Numbered from the stretch's first letter, positions 33,446-43,082 are shown. The stretch is DNA of 64,000 nucleotides from Brevundimonas lenta (GCF_014196335.1 NZ_JACIDM010000001.1:1342195-1406194), one strand, 5' to 3'. Translations and numbers: made by a program. Notes: generated by a model not told the origin, from the sequence alone.

Positions 33446-35428
33446 CTATCCGAACTCCACCAGCACGTCGTCGGCGGCGACCGGATCGCCGGCCTTGGCG
33501 GATACGGACTTCACCACGCCGTCGCGCTCGGCCTTGAGGATGTTCTGCATCTTCATGGCTTCGATGATGGCGACGGTCTCGCCGGTCTTGACCTCTTGGC
33601 CGAGGGTCACCGGGATGGCGACGACGAGGCCGGGCATGGGCGACAGCACCAGTTTGGAGGTGTCGGCGGCGACCTTCTCCGGCAGGCGGGCGTAGAGGTC
33701 GGCCAGGCGCGGGCGCAGCACGCGGACGCGGGCGCGGGCGGCGCGGTGGCGGATGACGAAGCCGTCGGCGACGCGCTTGACCTCGGCCGTGAAGGACTCG
33801 CCGTCCAGGTCGGCCTGGAACTGGGCCAGGCCGGGACGCCACTCGATGTCGGACAGGCGCACGTGACCGCCGCCGGTCAGGCCCAGCAGCAGGGCTTCGT
33901 CGGCGTCGTAGCTCAGGGTGACGCCGTGCGGTTCCTTGTCGATCAGGACGACCCAGTCGGTGCGGTCCGACGGGTCGCCATCCTGCTCGGCCTGGATCTC
34001 GTTCATGGCCACGGCGGCGGCGATGAGGATGTGGGTCTGGCGCGCGTCGGGCTTGAGGCCGTGGAAGCCGTCGGGGAACTCGTCCTTGATGTAGCTGGTC
34101 GAGATGTTCCCGCTGCGGAAGCGCGGCTGGTCCATGACGGCGGCGAGGAAGGGCACGTTGTGCCCGACGCCGGCCAGGTGGGTGTCCTCAAGCGCGCGGG
34201 CCATGCCGGTCAGGGCTTCGTCGCGGGTCGGGGCCCAGGCGCACAGTTTGGCGATCATGGGGTCGTAGAACATGCTGATCTCGTCGCCCTCGCGGACGCC
34301 GGAATCGTTGCGCACGACGTAGCCGTCCTCGTGCTCGCCCTCTTCGGGCTGCTCGTAGCGGACGAGGCGGCCGATGGAGGGCAGGAAGCCGCGGTAGGGG
34401 TCCTCGGCGTAGATGCGGCTCTCGATGGCCCAGCCGTTGATGGCCAGGTCCGACTGTTCGAAGGCCAGCTTCTCACCCCAGGCGGAGCGGATCATCTGCT
34501 CGACCAGGTCGACGCCGGTGATCAGTTCGGTGACCGGGTGCTCGACCTGCAGGCGGGTGTTCATCTCGAGGAAGAAGAAGCTGCGGTCCTGACCGGCGAC
34601 GAACTCGACGGTGCCGGCGCTATCGTAGTTGACGGCCTTCGCCAGAGCGACGGCCTGGGCGCCCATGGCCATGCGGGTCGCTTCGTCCAGCAGCGGGGAG
34701 GGGGCCTCCTCGATGACCTTCTGATTGCGGCGCTGGATCGAGCATTCGCGCTCGAACAGGTGAACGACGTTGCCGTGCTTGTCGCCCAGCACCTGAATCT
34801 CGATGTGGCGCGGATCGATGATGAATTTTTCGAGGAAGACGCGGTCGTCGCCGAAGGCGTTCAGCGCCTCGGCCTTCACCGCCGCGAAGCCCTCGGCCAT
34901 GTCGTCGTCGCCGTGGGCGACGCGGATGCCCTTGCCGCCGCCGCCGGCGGAGGCCTTGATCATCACCGGATAGCCGATCTCGCGGGCGATCTTCACCGCC
35001 TCTTCGGTCGATTCAATCAGGCCCATGTGGCCGGGAACGGTCGAGACGCCGGCGTCCTGGGCGAATTTCTTGGAGGTGATCTTGTCGCCCATGGCGTCGA
35101 TCGCCTCGGGGTTCGGGCCGATGAAGGCGATGCCCTCGTCGCGCAGACGGCGCGCGAATGCGGCATTTTCGCTCAGGAAGCCGAAGCCGGGGTGCACAGC
35201 TTCCGCGCCGGTCTGTTTGACCGCCTCGACGATTTTGTCGGCCAGCAGATAGCTCTGGGCGGCCGGCGCGGGGCCGATCAGTACGGACTCGTCCGCCATT
35301 TCGACGGCCAGCGAACCGGCGTCCGCCTCCGAATAAACCTGCACCGTCTGGATGCCCATGCGGCGGCAGGTCTTGATGATGCGGACGGCGATCTCGCCGC
35401 GATTGGCGATCAGGATCTTCTTGAACAT
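33446..35428 (-). CDS. pccA: Propionyl-CoA carboxylase alpha (biotin) subunit
   Basis: A 660-residue biotin-dependent enzyme. Order: biotin carboxylase N domain (KKILIANRGEIAVRIIKT), ATP-grasp (MIKASAGGGGKGIRV, ECSIQRRNQKVIEEAPSP, FLEMNTRLQVEHPVTE), BT domain, and biotinyl domain with EAMKMQN near residue 625. The ~150-residue BT region and motif details favour propionyl-CoA carboxylase over acetyl-CoA carboxylase; a methylcrotonyl-CoA carboxylase alpha subunit is present separately at 50182. It carboxylates propionyl-CoA to methylmalonyl-CoA with PccB, which is not in the window. Confidence 0.85.
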   Translation of the reverse strand: MFKKILIANRGEIAVRIIKTCRRMGIQTVQVYSEADAGSLAVEMADESVLIGPAPAAQSYLLADKIVEAVKQTGAEAVHPGFGFLSENAAFARRLRDEGIAFIGPNPEAIDAMGDKITSKKFAQDAGVSTVPGHMGLIESTEEAVKIAREIGYPVMIKASAGGGGKGIRVAHGDDDMAEGFAAVKAEALNAFGDDRVFLEKFIIDPRHIEIQVLGDKHGNVVHLFERECSIQRRNQKVIEEAPSPLLDEATRMAMGAQAVALAKAVNYDSAGTVEFVAGQDRSFFFLEMNTRLQVEHPVTELITGVDLVEQMIRSAWGEKLAFEQSDLAINGWAIESRIYAEDPYRGFLPSIGRLVRYEQPEEGEHEDGYVVRNDSGVREGDEISMFYDPMIAKLCAWAPTRDEALTGMARALEDTHLAGVGHNVPFLAAVMDQPRFRSGNISTSYIKDEFPDGFHGLKPDARQTHILIAAAVAMNEIQAEQDGDPSDRTDWVVLIDKEPHGVTLSYDADEALLLGLTGGGHVRLSDIEWRPGLAQFQADLDGESFTAEVKRVADGFVIRHRAARARVRVLRPRLADLYARLPEKVAADTSKLVLSPMPGLVVAIPVTLGQEVKTGETVAIIEAMKMQNILKAERDGVVKSVSAKAGDPVAADDVLVEFG

Positions 35429-35589
35429 GCGTATCCGGGGGTGAGGCTTCGCCCCGATTAGGCCGCGATCCTCCGTGAGTAAACCGACCGGGGGCGTTCA
35501 TCCGAACGGGGTAGAGGCTTGGCAAGGTCGCTGCTGACGGGTTTAAACGCTGCCGTCTCCCGTTCAATCGGCCCTGGAGCCTGACTCTG

Positions 35590-37080
35590 ATGTCCCGTTT
35601 CCTCCCCATCGCCGCCTCCGCGGCCCTGGCTGTCGCCATCAGCGCCGGCGCCGTTCAGGCCCAGGATTTCCGCGCCCTGGCCCGCCAGGACCTGCAGACC
35701 GCTCATGACGAGCTGGCCGCCAACCACCCCGCGCCCGCCATTCCCGGCGAGGCCAGCACCAGCTTCCGCGGCTGGCTGGACAGCGGCCTCCAGGAATCCC
35801 TGGGCATGGTCAATCGCGTCAACAGCGGCGACAGCCACGCCTATCTGCTGCGCTACTACACCGGCGGCTTCCGCGACTCGAACATCTCGGCCACCCCGAC
35901 CTTCGAAGGCGTCGGCCCGTATTTCGGCATCAGCTGGCCGGGCTTCACCACCGGCTGGCGCAACGGCAAATACGTCGTCACCTATGTGAAGCCGGGCGTG
36001 CGCAATGCGCCGCAGGTCGGTGACGTGCTGGTCGACTGCAACACCATCCCGATCGAGCAGTTCGCCCGCTCCAAGCTGGACCGCTGGGAAGGCAACCTCG
36101 ACACCGAGGCCGGCCGCGTCACCACCGCTCCCTATCTGATGTGGAACCGGAACAACCCGTTCACCGCCGGCGTGCCGTCGCTGTGCAACTTCGAACGCCG
36201 CGGCCGTAACCGCGCCATCGAGATCAAGCCGGTGCCGGTGGCCCCGGGCGACCTCGAGGCCGCCTACCGCGCCACCGTCTGGATGCCGTCGGCCACGCCG
36301 CTGGCGATCGAGACCGTCAACGGCCGTCCGTGGGTCAACGTCCACTCGTTCGCCGACTCGGCGGGCTGGGACGCCTTCAACAGCCAGATCGAGGCCCAGG
36401 CCGCCGCCCTGCGCGGTCCGCAAGGCTTCGTGCTGGATCTGCGCGGCGCCGCCGGCAGCTCGATCTACACCTCGACCGCGCGCGGCTATGCGCTGGCCAA
36501 CCGCATCTGGACGCCGGAGTTCACCTCCAGCCGCCAGCCGGCCGCCGGCGACATCACCTACCGCGCCACCCAGGGTAACCGCGACTGGTACGCGGCCACG
36601 CTTGGCCGCATGGAAGCCGATCCGCGCTTCGTCCAGGAAGCCGGTCCGGTGATCGAACAGACCCGCGCCATCGTCGCGGCCTTCGACACGGCCCTGGCCG
36701 CCGGTCAGTCGACCTTCACCGTCCCGGGCCGCGCGGTCGCTGCCGACACCGGCGCGTCCAACCCGGTTCAGGGTCCGGTCGTCGTTCTGGTTGACGCCGG
36801 CTGCTCGGGCGGCTGCCTCGACACCCTGGACCTGCTGTCCAAGCTGCCGAACGTGCGCATCGCCGGTTCGACCACGGCGACGGACACGATCTTCATCGAG
36901 CCGACCATCATGCGTCTGCCGTCGAACTATTCGGACCTCAGCTACGGTCACAAGGCCTGGACGTCGCGCGCCCGCGCCAACGGCCAGCCCTACGCCCCGG
37001 CGCAAGGCCTGGCCTACACCGGCAACCCGACCGACGAGGCCGCGGTGCGCACCTGGGTGGGCACGCTGTTCGGCGGTTAA
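35590..37080 (+). CDS. Exported S41-peptidase-like protein
   Basis: A 496-residue protein with a signal peptide (to about residue 25, GAVQAQ). The C-terminal half resembles S41/tail-specific protease folds: GFVLDLRGAAGSS in place of the usual LRxNxGG, and VVLVDAGCSGGCLDTLDLL at the position of the nucleophile Ser. That Ser would lie between two Cys residues, which is unusual. The rest is unrecognised. It may be a peptidase relative or a non-catalytic homologue. It stands alone and ends at a strong hairpin. Confidence 0.7.
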   Translation: MSRFLPIAASAALAVAISAGAVQAQDFRALARQDLQTAHDELAANHPAPAIPGEASTSFRGWLDSGLQESLGMVNRVNSGDSHAYLLRYYTGGFRDSNISATPTFEGVGPYFGISWPGFTTGWRNGKYVVTYVKPGVRNAPQVGDVLVDCNTIPIEQFARSKLDRWEGNLDTEAGRVTTAPYLMWNRNNPFTAGVPSLCNFERRGRNRAIEIKPVPVAPGDLEAAYRATVWMPSATPLAIETVNGRPWVNVHSFADSAGWDAFNSQIEAQAAALRGPQGFVLDLRGAAGSSIYTSTARGYALANRIWTPEFTSSRQPAAGDITYRATQGNRDWYAATLGRMEADPRFVQEAGPVIEQTRAIVAAFDTALAAGQSTFTVPGRAVAADTGASNPVQGPVVVLVDAGCSGGCLDTLDLLSKLPNVRIAGSTTATDTIFIEPTIMRLPSNYSDLSYGHKAWTSRARANGQPYAPAQGLAYTGNPTDEAAVRTWVGTLFGG

Positions 37081-37137
37081 GCGTTGTAAGTAGCGCTACC
37101 GCGCTTCGCGCTGCTTGAGCGCGGGAGCGGAACATCA

Positions 37138-37169
37138 GGGCCGGACGGGGTGGAACCCCCGTCCGGCCC
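37138..37169 (+). terminator. Strong terminator after the S41-like gene
   Basis: GGGCCGGACGGGG and CCCCCGTCCGGCCC form a 13-bp stem with a short loop, followed by TTCCTATTT. It lies just 17 bases before the msrB start. Confidence 0.75.
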
Positions 37170-37185
37170 TTCCTATTTGGGCTGC

Positions 37186-37662
37186 ATGACCCAGGATCAT
37201 CGCTCCCCCTCCGGTTTCGACCTCACGCCCCCGACCGACGCCGAGCGGACGGCGCTGGAAGCGGCCCTGTCGCCCGAAGAGAAGCGCGTCATGCTGGCCC
37301 ACGGCACCGAGGCGCCGTTCTGCGGCACCCTGCTGGGCGAGAAGCGGGCAGGGGTGTTCTGCTGCCGCGAATGCGGCCTGCCGCTGTTCCGCAGCGTGAC
37401 CAAGTTCGAAAGCGGCACCGGCTGGCCCAGTTTCACCGAACCGGTGGACGAGGCCCACGTCCAGGCGATCTCCGACACCAGCTACGGCATGGTGCGCACC
37501 GAGACCCTGTGCGCCCGCTGCGGCAGCCACCAGGGCCATGTCTTCCCGGACGGCCCCGGACCCGCCGGTCTGCGCTACTGCATCAACTCGGTGTCGCTCG
37601 AGTTCGTCGCCGAAGGCGAGCCGCTTCCCGACCCGTTGCACCGGGGAGACGGAAACGCCTGA
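37186..37662 (+). CDS. msrB: Peptide-methionine (R)-S-oxide reductase MsrB
   Basis: A 158-residue enzyme that reduces the R-epimer of methionine sulfoxide. Zinc cysteines are in FCCRECGLPL and CARCGSHQGHVFPDGP; the catalytic Cys is near residue 132 in RYCINSVSLEF. GTG starts exist upstream at 37150, but they fall inside the terminator stem, so ATG 37186 is used. It complements the msrA at the left edge, though the two are far apart. Confidence 0.95.
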   Translation: MTQDHRSPSGFDLTPPTDAERTALEAALSPEEKRVMLAHGTEAPFCGTLLGEKRAGVFCCRECGLPLFRSVTKFESGTGWPSFTEPVDEAHVQAISDTSYGMVRTETLCARCGSHQGHVFPDGPGPAGLRYCINSVSLEFVAEGEPLPDPLHRGDGNA

Positions 37663-37711
37663 CCTTGGCCTTAATCGCGGCTAGGGTGGGGTTGGTACAG
37701 GAGTTGGGCGC

Positions 37712-38245
37712 ATGCTGGTTTCCGCACTGATGATGGCCGCCGCGCTCGTCGCGAGCGACCAGGACGGCGTTGTCGCCACCGCGCCTGCGACCTCCGTCGA
37801 TCTGACGGCCGCGACCCAGCCGGTCGCGCCCAGCGTCATCGGAGCCACCCAGGAGGCCGCCCCGCACGGCCTGACCACCGATCAGCAGATCGACCGCTGG
37901 CTGTCGGACCGCGATCCCGCCGCCGTGCCCTACGCCGACGGCGGCGCGCCGGTGGCGATGCAGGACGACCGCGAAATGCACGGCCAGCTCAGCTTTGGAA
38001 TCGGCACCGGCGGCTATCGCGACTACGGCGCGGCGGTGTCGCTGCCGATCGGCGACAACGCCCGCCTGAACCTGAGCTATCGTCAGATCGAGAACGGCTA
38101 CTATCCGTATGGATACGGCTACGGTTACGGGCCCTATTCCGAGGATGTCCTGTTCGGCATTCCGGAACGCTCGAAGGCCGGTGCGGCCTACGAACTGGAA
38201 TCGCGCGGGATGCGTGCGACCCGTCTGCCTCCGCTCGGGCAGTAG
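37712..38245 (+). CDS. Exported hypothetical protein with Tyr/Gly-rich C-terminus
   Basis: A 177-residue protein with a short hydrophobic N-terminus (MLVSALMMAAALVAS) that may be a signal peptide. The C-terminal part has repeated Tyr-Gly (YPYGYGYGYGPYSED) and a beta-strand-like GQLSFGIGTGGYRDYGAAV. It resembles small outer-membrane or surface proteins in composition, but no family is recognised. AGGAG precedes ATG 37712. Transcribed alone, ahead of the tRNA-Thr terminator. Confidence 0.6.
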   Translation: MLVSALMMAAALVASDQDGVVATAPATSVDLTAATQPVAPSVIGATQEAAPHGLTTDQQIDRWLSDRDPAAVPYADGGAPVAMQDDREMHGQLSFGIGTGGYRDYGAAVSLPIGDNARLNLSYRQIENGYYPYGYGYGYGPYSEDVLFGIPERSKAGAAYELESRGMRATRLPPLGQ

Positions 38246-38364
38246 GCTGTCAGGACGGTGTCGGGGAATCGCTGATTCCCGCATCCGGTCCCGCGCCGTT
38301 CAATCCGGCCGTTGAGCAGTTCGCGAAAGACGTGCGCGCACGGGTCATTGAAAACGCAAAGAAA

Positions 38365-38392
38365 AAAGGCCCGATCTCGCGATCGGGCCTTT
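38365..38392. terminator. Bidirectional terminator between the 37712 gene and tRNA-Thr
   Basis: AAAGGCCCGATC and GATCGGGCCTTT form a perfect 12-bp stem with a TCGC tetraloop. T runs follow on both strands (TTTCTTTT on plus; TTTTTTC on minus), so both convergent units end here. Confidence 0.9.
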
Positions 38393-38400
38393 CTTTTAAA

Positions 38401-38475
<75 letters not shown>

Positions 38476-38574
38476 GGAAACTGAGGAAGCGGCCCTATAG
38501 CTAACCGGGGACAACTGGGGAAGCCCCGAAATCAGAAGCTTGCGGAAAAGTTTTGCGCGGGCTCTCATCACCTC

Positions 38575-38802
38575 ATGGACAAGCCCGCGATGACGCCATC
38601 CGCCGCCGATCCGGCGACCGACGTTCCGCCGCCCGCGACGCCTGTGGCGAAGGCCGCTCCGGCCGCCGCGCCGGAGGTGACCACGCCCGTGACGGCGCCG
38701 CCCAAGGCGAAGTCCGAGAAGGCGCTTCGGCTGGCCAAGGCGCTCCGCGAGAACCTGCGTCGCCGCAAGGTGGCCGTGAAGCCCGCAAGACCGAGCAACT
38801 GA
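38575..38802 (+). CDS. Small basic-tailed hypothetical protein
   Basis: A 75-residue protein with an Ala/Pro/Thr-rich N-terminal half and a basic helical C-terminal tail, [18 protein letters not shown], a motif seen at the end of many small alphaproteobacterial proteins. No membrane segment. No convincing ribosome site precedes the ATG. Lies 116 bases upstream of murA on the same strand and may be co-transcribed with it. Confidence 0.6.
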   Translation: MDKPAMTPSAADPATDVPPPATPVAKAAPAAAPEVTTPVTAPPKAKSEKALRLAKALRENLRRRKVAVKPARPSN

Positions 38803-38917
38803 AAGTCATCGGCGGTACGCCGTCGACGGCCTTTCGCAACCGGGGCCGTCCGCGCTAGATAGCCGATCCCCCGTCGTCCCCTTTCGGTTTTTCAGGCGCC
38901 GGGTTGCAAGAGACGAC

Positions 38918-40207
38918 ATGGACAGCATCGCCATCACCGGCGGCGCCACGCTGAACGGATCGATTCCCGTCAGCGGCGCCAAGAACTCCGCCCTCAAGTT
39001 GATGGCCGCCTCGATCCTGACGGATCAGCCGCTGCTGCTCACCAACATGCCGCGCCTGGCGGACACCAAATTCCTTGGCCGCCTGCTGCAGGAGCTGGGC
39101 GTCGAGGTGAGCGAGCGTGACGGCGCCGACGGGCAGGAGACGCTGTTCCACGCGGCGCAGATTCGTTCGACCTTCGCGCCCTACGATCTGGTCCGGCAGA
39201 TGCGGGCTTCATTCAACGTGCTGGGCCCGCTGCTGGCGCGCACCGGCGAGGCCAAGGTCTCGCTGCCGGGCGGCTGCACCATCGGCGCGCGGCCGGTCGA
39301 TCTGCACCTGCAGGCGCTGACGGCGCTGGGCGCCGAGATCGAGCTGGACGAGGGCTATGTCACCGCCCGCGCCCCGAAGGGCCTGAAGGGCGCCGAGATC
39401 GAATTCCCGTTCGTTTCCGTCGGCGCGACCGAGCACGCCATGCTGGCCGCCGTGCTGGCCCAGGGAACGACCGTGCTGCGCAAGGCGGCGCGCGAGCCCG
39501 AGATCGGCGACCTGGCCCGCTGCCTGACGGCGATGGGCGCGAAGATCGAGGGAATCGACACCGACGTCCTGACCATCACCGGCGTCACGTCGCTGGGCGG
39601 GGCGAACTGGCCGGTGATCGCCGACCGGATCGAAATGGGCTCCTACGCCGTGGCGGCCGCCATGGCCGGGGGCGAGGTGCGGCTGACGAAGGCGCGTCCC
39701 GAGCTGATGAGCGCCCTGACCGACAAGATGATCGAGGCCGGCGTCGAGGTGATTCCCACCGAAGACGGCGTCATCGTGAAGCGCGATCCGAAGCAGCGTC
39801 TGAAGGCCGTCAATGTGACGACCGAAGTCTATCCGGGCTTCGCCACCGACCTGCAGGCCCAGTTCATGGCCCTGATGACCACCGCCGAGGGCGAGAGCGT
39901 CATCCATGAGAACATCTTCGAGAACCGCTTCATGCACGCGCCCGAACTGGCGCGTCTGGGCGCGGACATCCACGTCCAGGCGGGCGAGGCCGTCGTGAAG
40001 GGCGTGCCGGTCCTGCATGGCGCACCCGTCATGGCCACCGACCTGCGGGCCTCGGTCAGCCTCGTGATCGCCGGCCTGGTCGCTGAAGGTGAGACGACCG
40101 TCGGCCGCGTGTATCATCTGGATCGCGGTTTCGAGCGTTTGGAAGAGAAGCTGGGCGCGTGCGGCGCCGATATCCGGCGGATCAAGGGCGAGTCGAATGA
40201 ACACTGA
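38918..40207 (+). CDS. murA: UDP-N-acetylglucosamine 1-carboxyvinyltransferase MurA
   Basis: A 429-residue enzyme of standard length, the first committed step of peptidoglycan synthesis (transfer of enolpyruvate from PEP to UDP-GlcNAc). Motifs: [14 protein letters not shown] at the N-terminus, [16 protein letters not shown], the catalytic Cys near residue 119 in [14 protein letters not shown], and [16 protein letters not shown]. The Cys is intact, so fosfomycin sensitivity at the enzyme level is expected. Its last eleven bases overlap the next gene. Confidence 0.97.
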   Translation: MDSIAITGGATLNGSIPVSGAKNSALKLMAASILTDQPLLLTNMPRLADTKFLGRLLQELGVEVSERDGADGQETLFHAAQIRSTFAPYDLVRQMRASFNVLGPLLARTGEAKVSLPGGCTIGARPVDLHLQALTALGAEIELDEGYVTARAPKGLKGAEIEFPFVSVGATEHAMLAAVLAQGTTVLRKAAREPEIGDLARCLTAMGAKIEGIDTDVLTITGVTSLGGANWPVIADRIEMGSYAVAAAMAGGEVRLTKARPELMSALTDKMIEAGVEVIPTEDGVIVKRDPKQRLKAVNVTTEVYPGFATDLQAQFMALMTTAEGESVIHENIFENRFMHAPELARLGADIHVQAGEAVVKGVPVLHGAPVMATDLRASVSLVIAGLVAEGETTVGRVYHLDRGFERLEEKLGACGADIRRIKGESNEH

Positions 40208-40688
40208 GGCTACGGGCGCGGAGGAGGAGGCGATCCCGGGAACGGCGATCGAGCCCCTGCGCCTGCTGGCCGAGGACGCCGACGACCTGCACATCATCTC
40301 GGCCGCGCTACAGGACGCGATCATGCGGCCGGTCGACATCGTCTGGGAGCGCTCGGCACGCCGGGTGACCCTGGCGCTGAGCCGGTTCTGCTGGGAGTGC
40401 GGCGGCACCCGGGTGATGGCGGCGATGCAGTTCGGCGACGTGCTGGCGGTGAAAAGCCGCCGCCTGCCTCGCGGTCCTGAAAGCGCGCTGGAGCTGTTGG
40501 CGATGGATTTCGAGCCGACCGAGGCGCCGGGCGGACGGGTCATCCTGATGTTCGCCGGGGGCGGCGACCTGCGTATCGACGTGGAATGCCTCGACGCCGT
40601 GCTGACGGACCTGTCGGAGCGCTGGCCCGCCCGCATCGCCCCGACCCATCTGGCGGATTCGCCGGAGACCGGAGACGCCGCCGCGTGA
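40197..40688 (+). CDS. DUF2948 family protein
   Basis: A 163-residue protein. The family pattern is [22 protein letters not shown], followed by [12 protein letters not shown] and a C-terminal [22 protein letters not shown]2948 genes follow murA in many alphaproteobacteria; the role is unknown. ATG 40197 lies inside the murA 3' end (11-base overlap), showing translational coupling, and the stop overlaps the GTG of the next gene. Confidence 0.88.
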   Translation: MNTEATGAEEEAIPGTAIEPLRLLAEDADDLHIISAALQDAIMRPVDIVWERSARRVTLALSRFCWECGGTRVMAAMQFGDVLAVKSRRLPRGPESALELLAMDFEPTEAPGGRVILMFAGGGDLRIDVECLDAVLTDLSERWPARIAPTHLADSPETGDAAA

Positions 40689-41146
40689 GCGACCATCGCC
40701 TGTCGTCGATCGAACTGGACGCCGCCAGCCTGCCGGCGGCGACGGCTGAAATCGAGCATGAGCGCCGCGTCGCCATCTTCGACCTGGTCGAGAAGAACAG
40801 TTTCGAGCCCGTGGGCGCTGAACGCGGCCCCTACGCCCTGAAGATGTCGTCCCAGGACGGCCGCCTGGTCTTCGATGTGACCGGCCCCGGATTCTCGAAG
40901 GCCCACGGCCTGTCGATGTCGCCCCTGAACAAGATCATCAAGGACTACATCGAGATCTGCGACAGCTACTACGAGGTGCTGCGCGGGACCGACGTCGGCA
41001 AGATCGAGGCGGTCGACATGGGCCGCCGCGGTTTGCACAACGAGGGGGCGGAGGTGCTTCAGACCCGCCTGGACGGCAAGATCGGCATCGACCACGAGAC
41101 GGCGCGGCGCCTGTTCACGCTGGTGACGGCGCTTTACCGCCGCTGA
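40685..41146 (+). CDS. UPF0262 family protein
   Basis: A 153-residue protein. The start is GTG 40685, overlapping the previous stop (GTGA). The family blocks are SSIELDAASLPAAT, ERRVAIFDLVEKNSF, PYALKMSSQDGRLVFDV and RRGLHNEGAEVLQTRLDGKI. Usually found downstream of murA and hisD-like genes in alphaproteobacteria; molecular function is unknown. It is the third gene of the murA unit. Confidence 0.88.
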   Translation: MSDHRLSSIELDAASLPAATAEIEHERRVAIFDLVEKNSFEPVGAERGPYALKMSSQDGRLVFDVTGPGFSKAHGLSMSPLNKIIKDYIEICDSYYEVLRGTDVGKIEAVDMGRRGLHNEGAEVLQTRLDGKIGIDHETARRLFTLVTALYRR

Positions 41147-41190
41147 CCTCGACTAACGACGCGTTTTGGGGCATTAGGCGCCCTCATTTC

Positions 41191-41216
41191 GACGCGCGCT
41201 CCGCCCGGCGCGCGTC
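41191..41216 (+). promoter_or_regulatory. GC-rich hairpin upstream of infA
   Basis: GACGCGCGC and GCGCGCGTC form a 9-bp perfect stem with an 8-base loop 33 bases before the infA start. No T run follows, so it is either an inefficient terminator of the murA unit or leader structure of infA. Confidence 0.4.
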
Positions 41217-41248
41217 CCGACTCGTATCCACCGGGCGTGAGAGGCCGC

Positions 41249-41467
41249 ATGGCTAAGGAAGAACTGCTCGAGTTTCCCGGCGTCGTCAGCGAACTGCTGC
41301 CGAACGCGACGTTCCGCGTGACGCTCGAGAACGACCACGAAATCATCGCCCACACCGCCGGCAAGATGCGCAAGAACCGCATCCGCGTTCTGGCCGGCGA
41401 CAAGGTCCTGGTCGAAATGACGCCCTACGACCTGACCAAGGGCCGCATCACCTATCGCTTCAAGTAA
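41249..41467 (+). CDS. infA: Translation initiation factor IF-1
   Basis: A 72-residue OB-fold protein identical in layout to standard IF-1: [40 protein letters not shown] and [12 protein letters not shown]. It binds the ribosomal A site with IF-2 and IF-3. ATG 41249 is chosen by family length; a GTG four codons upstream is in frame. It opens a run infA-maf-rne-like-yacG with very short gaps. Confidence 0.97.
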   Translation: MAKEELLEFPGVVSELLPNATFRVTLENDHEIIAHTAGKMRKNRIRVLAGDKVLVEMTPYDLTKGRITYRFK

Positions 41468-41479
41468 GGACGGGCTCGG

Positions 41480-42058
41480 GTGAGCCGTCCTGAATTGGTG
41501 CTGGCTTCGGCCAGCCCGCGCCGCGTTGAACTGCTGGCGCTGGTCGGGATCGTCCCCGACCGCATCGACCCCGCCGACATCGACGAAACGCCGCTGAAGG
41601 ACGAGACGCCGCCGCGTCTCGCCGCGCGTCTGGCCGTCAGCAAGGCCCGCGCCGTCGCCGACCGGGCGCCGGGGGCCGTGGTGCTGGCCGCCGACACCGT
41701 CGTCGCCGTCGGCCGCCGCCTGCTTGAAAAGGCCGCCGACGAGGCCGAGGCGACCCGCTTTCTGAAACTGCTGTCCGGCCGCAATCACCGGGTGCTGACC
41801 GGCGTGGCCGTGGCCGCGGGCGGCCAGGTGCGCCATCGCGTCGTCGATACGCGGGTCAGCTTCAAGGTCCTGTCCGACGCCGAGATCGCCGCCTACGTCG
41901 CGTCCGGCGAATGGAGGGGCAAGGCGGGGGCCTACGGCATCCAGGGCCGGGCCGGCGCCTTCGTCACACGACTGGTCGGCAGCTATCCGGCCGTAATGGG
42001 CCTGCCGCTGCCCGAAAGCGTGAATCTGCTGGCCGGCGCGGGCTGGCGGCCGTCGTGA
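41480..42058 (+). CDS. maf: Maf-family nucleoside triphosphate pyrophosphatase
   Basis: A 192-residue enzyme starting at GTG 41480. Motifs are LVLASASPRRVELL at the N-terminus, VVLAADTVVAVGRRLLEKA in the middle and YGIQGRAGAFV at the C-terminal active site. Maf proteins hydrolyse non-canonical or canonical NTPs; some dephosphorylate m7GTP or dTTP/UTP. This belongs to the YhdE/YceF-like group and the precise specificity cannot be set. Start lies 12 bases after infA. Confidence 0.92.
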   Translation: MSRPELVLASASPRRVELLALVGIVPDRIDPADIDETPLKDETPPRLAARLAVSKARAVADRAPGAVVLAADTVVAVGRRLLEKAADEAEATRFLKLLSGRNHRVLTGVAVAAGGQVRHRVVDTRVSFKVLSDAEIAAYVASGEWRGKAGAYGIQGRAGAFVTRLVGSYPAVMGLPLPESVNLLAGAGWRPS

Positions 42059-43080
42059 GCCGGCTGGAGGCCTTCCTCGACAACACGCCCGGGGAGGTCC
42101 GGGGCGTCGTCATGCGGGACGGCCGGCCGGAACATCTCATTATATACAGGGACGACGACGACCCGCAGCTGCGGCTGGGCGCGCGCTCGGTCGGGCGGGT
42201 CATCGACGCCCCCGCGGGCCTGAAGGGCGCCTTCATCGAGCTGGGATCGACCTCCGCGCCGGGCTTCCTGCCGCTTCGGGCCAGTGAAAAGGTGCTGGTC
42301 GGGGCCAAGGTCGAGGTCGAGGTCGTCGCCGAACGCCGGGAATCAAAGGGCGTCGTGCTTCGCATGCTGGGGGCAGGGGAGGGCGCGCCGCGTCTGCTGA
42401 GCCCGGCGCCCACGGTCCCGGAGATTCTTGAACAGCTGGCGCCGGGCGTCGAACAGATCGCCGGACGCGCCGCGATCGAGGCCGGCCTGGAGGCTGAGGA
42501 GGAGGCCGCTTCCTCTGTCGGGAAATATCCCGACACCGGCCTGGACCTGATGGTCGAGCGCACGCGGGCGCTGATCGCGGTCGATCTGGACCTCGCCGCG
42601 ACCCCTGGGCCGGGTACCGGAGGCAAGGCGCGCGACCGGGCGAATCGCCAGGGCCTGCGTGAGGCGGCCCGCATCATGCGGCTGAGACGGTGGGGCGGAC
42701 TGGTCGCCATCGACCTGATCGGGGTCGGACACGACGGCGCGGCGATTCTTTCGGCCGCGCGGGAGGCCTTCGGATCGGATCCCGACATCGTCTACGGCCC
42801 GATCAACCGCTTCGGCGTGCTCCAGCTGGCCCTGCCGTGGCGCCGGACGCCGCTGGAGGAGGTGATTGATTCCCGCTCGGTCCTGACCCGGGCGATCGCC
42901 GTGACCCGCCGGCTGAAACTGGAGTTGATGTCCGACACCACCCGGGCCCGGGTCGTTGCGCGCTGTGCGCCGGATGATGCGGCGCTGGCGGCTCCCCTGG
43001 TCGCGAGGCTGGGGCCGAGGGCCGGGGTGCGGGCGGATCCGGCGCTTGCGCCGGGCGCTATAGTCGTCGAGGAGGGCTGA
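42055..43080 (+). CDS. Ribonuclease E/G-like protein (short form)
   Basis: A 341-residue protein starting at GTG 42055, overlapping the maf stop. The N-terminal part has an S1-like region (AFIELGSTSAPGFLPLR) and the C-terminal part has GGLVAIDLIGV, which corresponds to the metal-binding Asp segment of RNase E/G (consensus GGLIVIDFIDM). It is much shorter than RNase E and lacks the large insertions and the zinc-link region. Function as an RNase is probable but not certain; an Asp and other active-site residues should be checked in alignment. Confidence 0.75.
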   Translation: MSRLEAFLDNTPGEVRGVVMRDGRPEHLIIYRDDDDPQLRLGARSVGRVIDAPAGLKGAFIELGSTSAPGFLPLRASEKVLVGAKVEVEVVAERRESKGVVLRMLGAGEGAPRLLSPAPTVPEILEQLAPGVEQIAGRAAIEAGLEAEEEAASSVGKYPDTGLDLMVERTRALIAVDLDLAATPGPGTGGKARDRANRQGLREAARIMRLRRWGGLVAIDLIGVGHDGAAILSAAREAFGSDPDIVYGPINRFGVLQLALPWRRTPLEEVIDSRSVLTRAIAVTRRLKLELMSDTTRARVVARCAPDDAALAAPLVARLGPRAGVRADPALAPGAIVVEEG

Positions 43081-43082
43081 CC

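Noticed and set aside
33335-35461. A 708-codon open frame opposite pccA
   Set aside because: It is the antisense shadow of a complete biotin carboxylase subunit and shows no domain of its own.
37150-37185. Upstream GTG start for msrB
   Set aside because: It falls inside the stem of a strong terminator, and the added residues do not match MsrB.
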